20,522 nucleotides of DNA, from NCBI GenBank assembly GCA_049512335.1, contig JBEKXE010000084.1, positions 1 through 20,522 on the forward strand, in the 5' to 3' direction. The stretch is from Lustribacter sp049512335. GTDB lineage: Bacteria; Vulcanimicrobiota; Vulcanimicrobiia; Vulcanimicrobiales; Vulcanimicrobiaceae. A model generated the notes under the pieces. It was not told the origin of the DNA, did not search any database, and was given only the letters and a program-made list of their open reading frames with translations. Both the position numbers and the translations under genes were made by a program. This document shows, piece by piece, positions 8,071 to 15,694 of this stretch. Numbering within the stretch: position 1 is the stretch's first letter; every line of letters starts with the position of its first letter.

Positions 8071-8841
8071 TTAGCGCCACGACTGCAGGCGCCTTTCGAA
8101 CGCGCGCGTGACGGCGGTCGCGCATACGCCGATGACCACGAAAATGACCAATGGAACGAACACGTCCGACGTTTGGATCTTCTCGCCGTAGACGGTCATA
8201 CGAAAGCCGAGGCCCGCGTTCGACCCGAACATCTCGCCGAGCACGACGCCGTGCAGCGTGCGGCTCAGGCCGATGCGCACGCCGGCCAGGATCATCGGCG
8301 CGGCCGACGGTAACACGGCCAACCGTACCACGTCCCAGCGGTTTCCGCCGAACACGCGCACCGCTTGCACCAGCGCCGGATCGACGCCGCGCACACCGGC
8401 CACGGTGTTGACGACGATCGACACGACGGTCAGTAGAAACGCGATCATCACGACGGTGCGAAACCCGAAGCCGAGCCACACGACGATCAACGGATAGACC
8501 ACGATCAGCGGTGAGGAGTACAGGAACCACATGAACGGGTCGAGCGTGTACTCGAGCGTGCGGCTGACCCCCATGGCGAGTCCCAGCGCGATGCCGAGCA
8601 CGAGCGAGGCCGCGAACGCGATGGCGAATTCGGTGGCGCTGACCTCGGCGTCCGCGATCAGTTGTCCCGATGCCAGCTGCGCGACGAACGCATGCGCGAT
8701 ACGCAGCGGATCGCTGAGAATCGCCGGATTGATCCACCCGGCCGAGGCCGCCGCTTGCCACAGCGCGAGGAAGCCAAGCGAACCGATGAGTCCGAGGACC
8801 AGCGGTTCGTGCCGGCCTACTGCTCGAACTCGAGCCGCCAC
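8071..8841 (-). CDS. ABC transporter permease, NitT/TauT family (permease 2)
   Basis: 256 residues if started at GTG 8841; the stop is TAA at 8071. Several membrane helices are evident (LVLGLIGSLGFLALW, FAASLVLGIALGLAMG, SSPLIVVYPLIVVWLG, VVMIAFLLTVVSIVVN, FVPLVIFVVIGVCATAV). The cytoplasmic EAA-type coupling loop is LVQAVRVFGGNRWDVVRLAVLP, which contacts an ATPase. The family imports small organic anions with a SsuA/TauA-like binding protein. The start is uncertain: no ATG lies nearby, GTG 8841 overlaps the upstream permease by 25 bases, and no clear ribosome site is seen, so coupled translation is likely. It probably pairs with permease 1 as a heterodimer. Confidence 0.86.
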   Translation of the reverse strand: MAARVRAVGRHEPLVLGLIGSLGFLALWQAAASAGWINPAILSDPLRIAHAFVAQLASGQLIADAEVSATEFAIAFAASLVLGIALGLAMGVSRTLEYTLDPFMWFLYSSPLIVVYPLIVVWLGFGFRTVVMIAFLLTVVSIVVNTVAGVRGVDPALVQAVRVFGGNRWDVVRLAVLPSAAPMILAGVRIGLSRTLHGVVLGEMFGSNAGLGFRMTVYGEKIQTSDVFVPLVIFVVIGVCATAVTRAFERRLQSWR

Positions 8842-9575
8842 TTTGCCAACCAGCCTTCGAGCGCGCGCACGAACAACACGCAGGCGTAACCGAATCCGGA
8901 GATGACGATGACGAGCACGAAGATCTCGGGCGCCCGGTCGGCGGCCGAATACTGCTGCACGAGCCGCCCGATCCCGTTGAACGACGCGTACATCTCGGCC
9001 GCGATCAGCGCGACCGTCGCGCGGCCGAGCGCCAAGCGCACGCCGGTCATGATCGACGGCAGCGCGCCGGGCAAGATCGCTTTCGTCACGACGTGGAAGA
9101 GACTGCCGCCGTAGGCGCGCACCGCGCGCACCCACGTCTCCGAAATGCCTTCCACGCCGGTCGTGGTGTTGATCATCACCGGGAAGAGCGCGCTGAAGAA
9201 GACCATCGCCACCTTGGACGACATCCCGATGCCGAACCAGACGACGACGATCGGCACGAAGGCGATCGCCGGAGCTTGGTAGATCGCGGTGAGGACGGGA
9301 TCGCACAACAGCCGCACGGTCCGGTTCAACGCCAGCGTCAGCCCGAGCGCGATCCCGGCCACGATCGCGGGCAGCAAGCCGTATGCGAACTCGGTCAAGC
9401 TCACTGCGCCGTTGGCGGCCAGCTCGCCGCTGGCGATCATCGCACCCATGCTTTGCACGATCTGGGTCGGGTACGAGATCAGGCTCGCGCTGACGATCTG
9501 ATGCGAGCCGACGAACTGCCAGAGCAGCAGAAACGCGCCCACGGACAGCGCGCCCGTAACGGCGCGCCGCGTCAC
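8817..9575 (-). CDS. ABC transporter permease, NitT/TauT family (permease 1)
   Basis: 252 residues from GTG at 9575, whose GTGA overlaps the M24 gene stop by 4 bases, to TAG at 8817. Helices include ALSVGAFLLLWQFVG, LLPAIVAGIALGLTLAL, APAIAFVPIVVVWFG, VAMVFFSALFPVMIN and IFVLVIVISGFGYACVLFV. The EAA-type loop is WVRAVRAYGGSLFHVVTKAILP, followed by IMTGVRLALGRA, typical of SsuC/TauC-type permeases. A longer open frame upstream (to 10271) lies antisense-free inside the M24 gene and has no homology character, so it was not used. It differs in sequence from permease 2, which suggests a heterodimeric channel. No ATPase gene lies near it. Confidence 0.88.
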   Translation of the reverse strand: MTRRAVTGALSVGAFLLLWQFVGSHQIVSASLISYPTQIVQSMGAMIASGELAANGAVSLTEFAYGLLPAIVAGIALGLTLALNRTVRLLCDPVLTAIYQAPAIAFVPIVVVWFGIGMSSKVAMVFFSALFPVMINTTTGVEGISETWVRAVRAYGGSLFHVVTKAILPGALPSIMTGVRLALGRATVALIAAEMYASFNGIGRLVQQYSAADRAPEIFVLVIVISGFGYACVLFVRALEGWLAKWRLEFEQ

Positions 9576-10687
9576 CGGACGACGACCGTGCGTCCGGCTC
9601 CGGCGCCGGCCGATCCGTTCTTGAGCACGACGTGCAGCGCCAGCGCCGTTCCCGGCGTCAGCACGTCGCGTGAGCCGGCGGCGATCGACGGCCATTCGTG
9701 CACGTCGAGCCCGATGCCGTGACCGAGCCCGTACGCACTCGCCGCTGCCAGCAGCGCATCGTCCGCCAACGCCGTCTGCGCGGCGGCGGCGAGCACGCTG
9801 CCGCGCACGCCGGTCACGGCCGCGGCGGCCATCGCATCGACCGCGGCTTGCGCCCGCGCGGCGAGCGCGTCGGCCTGCGGATTGCCGGCGCCGATCGCGA
9901 ACGTGCGCATGCCTTCGGCCCAATAGCGCTGCATCTCGACGCCCAGAAAGAGCATGATGCTCTCTCCGGCGGCGAGCACGCGCTCCACCGGCGGCGCCAG
10001 ATCCGTCCCGTCCGCGCCGCCGCCGGTGAGGATGCGTACGTCCTCGGCGCCGGCCAGCCGCAGTACGCGCTCGATGGCGGCGAACGCTGCGCCCGTCGAC
10101 GCGCCCGGCTGCAAGAGCGTGCTGGCGACGGCGAACGCTTCCGCGAGGATGCCGGTCGCCTTCGCGCTGACGCCGAGGTCGACCGCGTCCTTCTCGCGCC
10201 TCAGTTGCGCGAACTCGGCATCGCGCTCGGCGAACGCGATGCCGGGAACCAACGCCCCCAGCTCGTTCCATTCGAGCGCGGGGAACGACTCGGCGACGCC
10301 GACCGTGCCGACTCGCGCGCCGGCGAGGTTGGTCTCGGTCAGCAGCGCGGCGAGGGGCTTCGGCGGCCGACCGAACCCGCGCACGTCAGCGATCCACGTC
10401 AGCGGCTTCATCGACGGCACCATGCGCGGTGCGCCGTTGACGAACAATACCGGCGGCGCGTCGAGCGCAACCAGCAGCACCGCGTCGCGCAGGCGTGGAA
10501 AATAGTGCGAAACGTACGCTAACGCGCCGCACGATCGGGCATCGCCGTAGAAGAGCCACGCCGCATCGCCCGCGGCGCGTATCGCCGCGCGTACCTTCTC
10601 GAGCCGCGCTTCCAACACGGCGAGCGGAACCAGTTCGTGGTCCCAATAGAACGCGCCGTGCTTGATCACGCTGTGAACGGTCTGCAT
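9572..10687 (-). CDS. M24 (creatinase/aminopeptidase P-fold) family protein with lost metal ligands
   Basis: 371 residues with the two-domain layout of prolidase/creatinase: an N-terminal creatinase-type domain (to about 165) and a C-terminal pita-bread domain. His H323 in GLGHGIGLDVHEWP is kept. The usual metal ligands are not: the two-Asp segment reads FLGVEMQRYWAEGMRTF, with Phe and Glu at the Asp positions by my alignment. The usual Glu in the PG-x-x-x-x-E motif is His (PGTALALHVVL), and the final RxED Glu is gone because the protein ends at GRTVVVR. It is therefore likely a metal-independent hydrolase of the creatinase kind or a non-catalytic partner. The ATG overlaps the preceding M24 stop by one base (TGATG). 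Confidence 0.85.
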   Translation of the reverse strand: MQTVHSVIKHGAFYWDHELVPLAVLEARLEKVRAAIRAAGDAAWLFYGDARSCGALAYVSHYFPRLRDAVLLVALDAPPVLFVNGAPRMVPSMKPLTWIADVRGFGRPPKPLAALLTETNLAGARVGTVGVAESFPALEWNELGALVPGIAFAERDAEFAQLRREKDAVDLGVSAKATGILAEAFAVASTLLQPGASTGAAFAAIERVLRLAGAEDVRILTGGGADGTDLAPPVERVLAAGESIMLFLGVEMQRYWAEGMRTFAIGAGNPQADALAARAQAAVDAMAAAAVTGVRGSVLAAAAQTALADDALLAAASAYGLGHGIGLDVHEWPSIAAGSRDVLTPGTALALHVVLKNGSAGAGAGRTVVVR

Positions 10688-11826
10688 CAGAGCGGACGCC
10701 AGAACAGCGTCGCCGGCGTTTTGGTGAGCGGCCGCGGACCACCGCGTTCGATCACGACGGTGTCGCCGAGCATCAGATACCCGCTGTCGGGAAAATATTG
10801 ATTCGGGTGGATCACGAACGTCATGCCGGCCTCCAGCGCGATGCCGTCGTCCGGATCGAGGTCGGGAATCACCCCGCCGACGCCGAGCCCATGACCGCGC
10901 GTACGCATGTAGGGCGGACGGCAGAACTCACCGTAGCCGCCGGCGGAGATCGCGTCGTTCGCGGCCGCGGCGATCTCGGCGGTGGAACGGCCGGGCAATG
11001 CCTGCGCGAACGCTTGGCGTTCCGCGTCGATCAGCAGGTCGAAGTTCGAGCGCACCTTCGGCCGCGGCTCGCCCAACACGAACGTCCGGCACAACTGCGC
11101 GTGGTAACCGCGGTAGGCGGGCGTGATCTCGCCGACGATCGAGTCGCCGGGCTCGAGCCGGCGATCGGTCGCGCTGCGAATCGCGCTGAGATCGGGGCCG
11201 GCGGCGATCAAGCCGAAGTTGTCGTCGGCCCCGGCCGCCTTCATCGCCGCCTCGACCTCGGCGGCGAGCTCGAACTCGCGCATGCCGGTCCGCGCGCACT
11301 CGCGCAGCCGTGCGAAACCGAGGTCGGCGATCTCCGCCGCGCGCTCCGTGCGGGCGAGCTCGGCCGGCGACTTGACGGCGGCGATGCGCGCGATCAGATC
11401 GCCCGCGGTGCGCAACGCCGTGATGTCGCCGAGATACCGGGCCGCATGCACGGACAGCGCGTCGCCGCCGCTCAAGGCCGCCGTTCCCACGGTGCCGGCG
11501 AGCGCATCGCCCACGAGCCGCAGGATTGCGTCCGGATCCCCGGCGATCACGTCGACGCCGGGCACGGTCGCGCGCGCTCGCGGCGCGTCCCAGCCGGGCG
11601 TGACGTACAGCACCGGGCGTCCGGCGGCCGGCACGAGCAGCCAGCACGGACCGATGCAGTAGAAGTCGGTGAGGTAGAACAACGGGTCCATGCGCGTCAT
11701 GTCGTGCTGGCCGTTGTTGTACACGGCCAGCGTAGCGATCCGTTCGGACGTCATCGCGGCGCGCACGCGCTCCCGCCGGCCGTGCACTTCGGCGGCCGTT
11801 ACGTCGAGGCGATCGTCAACGATCAT
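10687..11826 (-). CDS. M24 (creatinase/aminopeptidase P-fold) family protein, second copy
   Basis: 379 residues. The N-terminal domain includes MDPLFYLTDFY and PVLYVTPG; the C-terminal M24 domain runs from about 165. H312 in RTRGHGLGVGG is the conserved His. As in its neighbour, metal positions are altered: the first Asp aligns with Glu (GEITPAYRG), the second with Gln (HAQLCRTF), the Glu after PG-x-x-F is His (GMTFVIHP), and the RxED Glu aligns with Gly in MLGDTVVIE. Known metal-independent relatives (creatinase) hydrolyse C-N bonds, and ectoine hydrolase DoeA is an M24 relative that opens a ring, so a C-N hydrolase acting with the hydantoinase is plausible. The ATG lies in an ATGA overlap with hydantoinase B and has AGGAGA 7 bases upstream. 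Confidence 0.86.
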   Translation of the reverse strand: MIVDDRLDVTAAEVHGRRERVRAAMTSERIATLAVYNNGQHDMTRMDPLFYLTDFYCIGPCWLLVPAAGRPVLYVTPGWDAPRARATVPGVDVIAGDPDAILRLVGDALAGTVGTAALSGGDALSVHAARYLGDITALRTAGDLIARIAAVKSPAELARTERAAEIADLGFARLRECARTGMREFELAAEVEAAMKAAGADDNFGLIAAGPDLSAIRSATDRRLEPGDSIVGEITPAYRGYHAQLCRTFVLGEPRPKVRSNFDLLIDAERQAFAQALPGRSTAEIAAAANDAISAGGYGEFCRPPYMRTRGHGLGVGGVIPDLDPDDGIALEAGMTFVIHPNQYFPDSGYLMLGDTVVIERGGPRPLTKTPATLFWRPL

Positions 11827-13574
11827 GACTGGTTCTCCTGACCGCGTCGCTGGTGTGTTGCGGCGGCGTCGATGCTGAGGTCGTCAAACAACACCACGCC
11901 GTACGCGCGCTCCGCATCCGCGCGGGTGATGAATTCTTCGTCGACGTCGTGGCGTACGCGTTCCGGATCGCGTTCGAACGGATTGCCCCAGCCGCCGCCG
12001 CCGCCGGTCTGTACGATCACGTCGGATCCGGCCGGCGTCGGTTTGCGGCTGCCGGAGGCCGGTGCGAACGCCGCCTCGCCCGCGCGGCGCAACAGGTAGC
12101 CGCCGGTGCCGCCGGGGCCGCCGCCCCACAGGCCCCACGGCGGACAGTGCTCGCGCTTCGCGCGCTCGAAATTCCACATACCGTCGGTGAGGTTGTGCAC
12201 CTGCACCGCGATGCCGAGGCCGCCGCGGTATTTTCCGGCACCCGCCGAGCCTTCGCGCAGCGCGCGGCGTTCGACGATGACCGGACACTTGAGCTCGATG
12301 CCTTCGATCGAACCGTTGCGCACGTCGCCTTGGCAGACCGAGACCGTGCCCGACTCGCCGTCCCCGAAGGGGCGTCCGCCCCAGCCGCCGCCCTCGAGGC
12401 TCTGCACGACGAAGCGGCGTTTGGTGTCGGGATGGACGCCGAAGAAGACGACCGCGCCGCCGAGCAGCCCATGGTGCGCGGCCGGAATGCGATCGGGCAT
12501 CGTTTGCGCCAGCGCCGCGATGATCGTGTCGACGACCAGCGGCACGATCAGGCTCCAGCCGGACATCGGCGCGGGGAAGCGCGCCATCATGATGCTGCCT
12601 TCGGGGATCACAATGCGAAGCGCGCGGAACGAGCCTTCGTTGACCGGATCGAACGGCGCGGTCAACGCCTTGTATGCGACGCGCGGCGCGGCCAGCGAGC
12701 GCGAGTTGATCGCGGCCTTGCGCTCGGGCGAACATTGCGAGAGGTCGATCGTCATGTCGCTGCCGCTGATCGTCACCTTGGCGTGCAGCGGAACGGGCTC
12801 GCCTTCGGTCACGCCGTCGTCGTCGAACGACGACGAGGCTTCGTACTCGCCGTCGGCCAAGCGCGCGACGACGTTGCGGCATTTCTGCTCGGTTTCATCG
12901 AAGATCCGTTCGATCGCGGCCAGGATCGTCGACTTGCCGTATTTGGCGAACAGCTCGTCGAGCCGGCGTTCGGCCAAACGGCAGGCCGCGATCTGCGACT
13001 TCATGTCGCCGAGCGACGATTCGGGAAACCGGATGTTGTCGCTGATCAGACGGTAGAGCGTCTCGTTGAGCTTTCCCGCGTCATAGATCTTGTGCTGGTT
13101 GAGCTGCAAGCCTTCGAGCCACGGATCGCCGACCTCGGGACCGGCGCCGAAGCCGGTGCTCATGCCGCCGATGTCGATCCAGTGCGCGCGCACGATCGAG
13201 AACATGAGTAACTCGCCCTCGAAGAAGTAGGGCGTGTAGATGACCACGTTGTTGAGGTGCTGACCGGCGACGGCCTGATGGTTGGTGATCAGAACGTCGC
13301 CGGGAGCGAAGCCCGCGGCGCCGTAGCGCTGCATCCCGTCGGTGATCAGCACGCCGAGGTCGGCCACGAAGTGGGACACGCCGCCGACGTTTTGGCTGAC
13401 CAGCTCGCCCTTCGGGTTGACCAGCGCCGTGCAGAAGTCGCGGACCTCGTAGATCATCATGTTGTACGAGGTGCGCTGCAGGTCGACCGCCATCTCGTTC
13501 GAGATGGCCGGCAGCGCGTTGCGCACGACTTCCAGCGTGACCGGGTCCAAGGGCTTGGTTTCGATCGCCGTCAT
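11823..13574 (-). CDS. hyuB: Hydantoinase B / oxoprolinase family, beta-type subunit
   Basis: 583 residues. It matches the HyuB / 5-oxoprolinase C-terminal half family, which works with HyuA to hydrolyse five-membered cyclic amides with ATP (N-methylhydantoin, 5-oxoproline); related complexes carboxylate ketones. Visible family segments are LDPVTLEVVRNALPAISNEM at the start, DFCTALVNPKGELVSQ, PGDVLITNHQAVAGQHLNN, FSIVRAHWIDIGG, SLEGGGWGGRPFGDG and GGGGGWGNPFERDPE near the end. The AGQHLNN/HWIDIGG wording departs from the common GGTHLPD/HHADVGG form and marks a subgroup. The ATG overlaps the HyuA stop by 4 bases (ATGA), which supports a stoichiometric complex. A long in-frame extension to 14606 lies inside HyuA and is not coding. 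Confidence 0.92.
   Translation of the reverse strand: MTAIETKPLDPVTLEVVRNALPAISNEMAVDLQRTSYNMMIYEVRDFCTALVNPKGELVSQNVGGVSHFVADLGVLITDGMQRYGAAGFAPGDVLITNHQAVAGQHLNNVVIYTPYFFEGELLMFSIVRAHWIDIGGMSTGFGAGPEVGDPWLEGLQLNQHKIYDAGKLNETLYRLISDNIRFPESSLGDMKSQIAACRLAERRLDELFAKYGKSTILAAIERIFDETEQKCRNVVARLADGEYEASSSFDDDGVTEGEPVPLHAKVTISGSDMTIDLSQCSPERKAAINSRSLAAPRVAYKALTAPFDPVNEGSFRALRIVIPEGSIMMARFPAPMSGWSLIVPLVVDTIIAALAQTMPDRIPAAHHGLLGGAVVFFGVHPDTKRRFVVQSLEGGGWGGRPFGDGESGTVSVCQGDVRNGSIEGIELKCPVIVERRALREGSAGAGKYRGGLGIAVQVHNLTDGMWNFERAKREHCPPWGLWGGGPGGTGGYLLRRAGEAAFAPASGSRKPTPAGSDVIVQTGGGGGWGNPFERDPERVRHDVDEEFITRADAERAYGVVLFDDLSIDAAATHQRRGQENQS
11834..11839 (-). promoter_or_regulatory. Ribosome binding site of the first M24 gene
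   Basis: Minus-strand AGGAGA, 7 bases before the ATG at 11826. It lies within the last codons of hydantoinase B, so ribosomes can reinitiate or enter anew at this junction. Confidence 0.65.
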
Positions 13575-15604
13575 GTTGCACCGCCTACCGAGATGATGAG
13601 CTCGCCCGATTCCGTCACCGTGCACGCATCGCCGGCGAAGAGCACGGTCGTGGTGCCGAGCTCCTGCACGATCGCCGGGCCGGCGAAGCGCGTGCCCGCA
13701 TGCAGATCGGCGCGTTGGAACACCGGGGTACGCACCCTCTCCGCGCCGTCGAAGTACACCTCGCGAAACGCGTGGGGCGGCACCGCGCCGTTTCGCGAAA
13801 TCGCCGGAAACGCGAACTGCGGCCGTTTGCCGATCAAGGCCACGCGCAGGTTGATGATCTCGACCGGTTCGCCCGGTGAGTGGTACGCGTAGCGCTGCTC
13901 GTATTCGCGGTCGAAGCGCTCGCGGATCGGTTGAACGCCGTCGGCCGTCAGATGCTCGCGCTCGATCGGGATCGACATCGTGAAGTCCTGACCCGCGTAG
14001 CGCACGTCGACCTGGTACTGTTGCTCGAACCGTTGCCCGGCGCGCATCTGCGTGCGGCCCTCGCGCAGCATGTCGTCGTAGACCGCCGCGACGTCGGTGA
14101 GGTCGGCGGTTTGCAAGTCGGCATAGTAGGTGCGCACGAGATCGTGGCGTTCGTCGGCCAGCAGCATTCCCAGCGCCGAGAAGTGCGCCGGAAAGAGCGG
14201 GATCACGACGGTCGGGATGTGCAGCTCGCGCGCGATCGCGAGCACGTGCAGCGGCCCCGCACCGCCGGAGGCCACGAGCGCGAAGTCGCGCGGGTCGTAG
14301 CCCTTGGCCACCGACACCTCGCGCACCGCGAGCGACATCTTCATCACGGCGATCTGCAAAATCGCTTGCGCGGTGGCGATCGGATCGAGCCCGAGCGGTT
14401 CGCCGATCGCCGCGACGCCGCGCGCCGCCGCTTGCGCGTCGAGCTCCATCGCCCCGCCCAGGAAATCGCGCGGGTTCAGCCGGCCGAGCACGACGTTGGC
14501 ATCGGTGATCGTCGGTTCGGTGCCGCCGCGCCCGTAACACATCGGGCCCGGATCGGCCCCCGAGCTCTGCGGACCGACTTTGAGCGCGTCGACGTCGTCG
14601 ATCCACGCGATGCTGCCGCCGCCGGCGCCGACCTCGACGATGTCGATCAGCGGGATCATCACCGGATGGCCGCTGGCGTAGCCGCCGACGTAGTAGCCGG
14701 GCGCCATGTTGGGCCGGCCGTCGCGGATCAGGCTCGCTTTCGCGGTCGTGCCGCCCATGTCGAACGAAATCACGTTGCTCATGCCGAGCGCGGCACCGAC
14801 GCGCGCGGCGGCGATGATACCGCCGACCGGTCCCGATTCCATCATCGCCACCGGTTGGCGGGCGGCGGTGTCGGGCGACATCACGCCGCCGTTCGAGCGC
14901 ATGATCGCGAGGTCGCCGCGGAAGCCGTTGGCGCGCAGGTTGCCCTCGAGCGCGCGCACGTAGCCGCCGACCGTCGGGCCGATGTACGCGTTGACGACGG
15001 TCGTCGACATGCGCTCGTACTCGCGGTACTCGCGCAAGATCTCGTGCGAGAGCGAAACGTACGCGTCGGGAATGGCCGCGCGCACGACCTCGGCCGCGCG
15101 CCGTTCGTGGTCCGGATTGACGTAGGAATGGAGGAAGCAGATCGCGACCGCCTTGACGCCGGCGTCGGCCAGCGCGCGCGCGCTCGCCTCGAGGCTCTCC
15201 ATATCGAGCGGCCGCAAGACCGCTCCGCCGGCGCGGACGCGCTCGCGCACCTCGCGGGTCAGCTTGCGCGACACCAGCGGTTCGGGACGGTGAAAGAACA
15301 GGTTGTAGGACTCCGGCCGGTTGCCGCGCCCGATCAGGTAGACGTCGCGCGTGCCTTCGGTGACGATCAGCCCGGTGCTCGCGCCGCGCCGCTCGATGAG
15401 GGTGTTGATCGCGATCGTGGAGCCGTGGATCAGGTCGTCGATCGCGCCGGCGGCCAGGCCGCTGATGCGGATGCAGTCGAGGATGCCCCGGCTGAGGTCG
15501 TCGGGTGTGGTCAGGCTCTTGGCCTGGGCGAAGGTCCGGGACGCGTCATCGAAGCCGATGAGGTCCGTGAACGTGCCGCCGATGTCGATTGCGACGATGA
15601 CCAC
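13571..15604 (-). CDS. hyuA: Hydantoinase A / oxoprolinase family, ATP-binding subunit
   Basis: 677 residues from GTG at 15604 to TGA. The N-terminal actin-like ATPase motif is AIDIGGTFTDL (residues 5-15). The second phosphate motif is FDMGGTTAK with D282, followed by EVGAGGGSIAWID and SGADPGPMCYGRGG. The Hydant_A_N and Hydantoinase_A core and a C-terminal beta-rich domain (from about 500) are present, and the length is normal for the family. It should activate a cyclic amide (or a ketone in acetone/acetophenone carboxylase relatives) with ATP, together with HyuB. This is the first gene of the minus-strand operon, 90 bases from the divergent IclR gene. The start is supported by the immediately following AIDIGGT motif, but only a poorly spaced GAGGGA precedes it. 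An open frame continuing to 16936 crosses the IclR gene and is spurious. Confidence 0.92.
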   Translation of the reverse strand: MVIVAIDIGGTFTDLIGFDDASRTFAQAKSLTTPDDLSRGILDCIRISGLAAGAIDDLIHGSTIAINTLIERRGASTGLIVTEGTRDVYLIGRGNRPESYNLFFHRPEPLVSRKLTREVRERVRAGGAVLRPLDMESLEASARALADAGVKAVAICFLHSYVNPDHERRAAEVVRAAIPDAYVSLSHEILREYREYERMSTTVVNAYIGPTVGGYVRALEGNLRANGFRGDLAIMRSNGGVMSPDTAARQPVAMMESGPVGGIIAAARVGAALGMSNVISFDMGGTTAKASLIRDGRPNMAPGYYVGGYASGHPVMIPLIDIVEVGAGGGSIAWIDDVDALKVGPQSSGADPGPMCYGRGGTEPTITDANVVLGRLNPRDFLGGAMELDAQAAARGVAAIGEPLGLDPIATAQAILQIAVMKMSLAVREVSVAKGYDPRDFALVASGGAGPLHVLAIARELHIPTVVIPLFPAHFSALGMLLADERHDLVRTYYADLQTADLTDVAAVYDDMLREGRTQMRAGQRFEQQYQVDVRYAGQDFTMSIPIEREHLTADGVQPIRERFDREYEQRYAYHSPGEPVEIINLRVALIGKRPQFAFPAISRNGAVPPHAFREVYFDGAERVRTPVFQRADLHAGTRFAGPAIVQELGTTTVLFAGDACTVTESGELIISVGGAT

Positions 15605-15694
15605 GCCCGGAGGTTCCCTCGGGCGGCCTCGGCCCTCCCGCGCCCGGGGTGGTCTTTGGGGGGCAAATAACGCTATCCGTAATAATTTTCGGGG
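15605..15694. promoter_or_regulatory. Divergent promoter/operator region between hyuA operon and IclR gene
   Basis: This 90-base gap separates the start of the long minus-strand operon from the plus-strand IclR gene. Most of it is GC-rich, but 15664-15690 is strikingly AT-rich for this genome (...AATAACGCTATCC... then TAATAATTTTC) and is the natural place for -10 elements and a regulator site. No confident -35/-10 pair could be chosen. On the plus strand, TAATAA at 15680-15685 lies only 9 bases before the GTG of the IclR gene. If it is the -10, that mRNA would be nearly leaderless. Confidence 0.55.
15666..15684. promoter_or_regulatory. Candidate IclR-family operator (imperfect inverted repeat)
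   Basis: AATAACG-CTATC-CGTAATA: two 7-base arms match as an inverted repeat at 5 of 7 positions around a 5-base centre. It lies in the AT-rich core of the divergent gap. IclR regulators usually bind pseudo-palindromes of this size between their own gene and the target operon. This is only one copy and is imperfect, so it is a candidate rather than a call. Confidence 0.35.

Noticed and set aside
13880..15670. A 596-residue plus-strand open frame opposite hydantoinase A
   Set aside because: It has Arg/Asp/His/Val-rich composition with no domain character and is the complementary shadow of the well-supported hyuA. Many similar long antisense frames in the window have the same cause: high GC.
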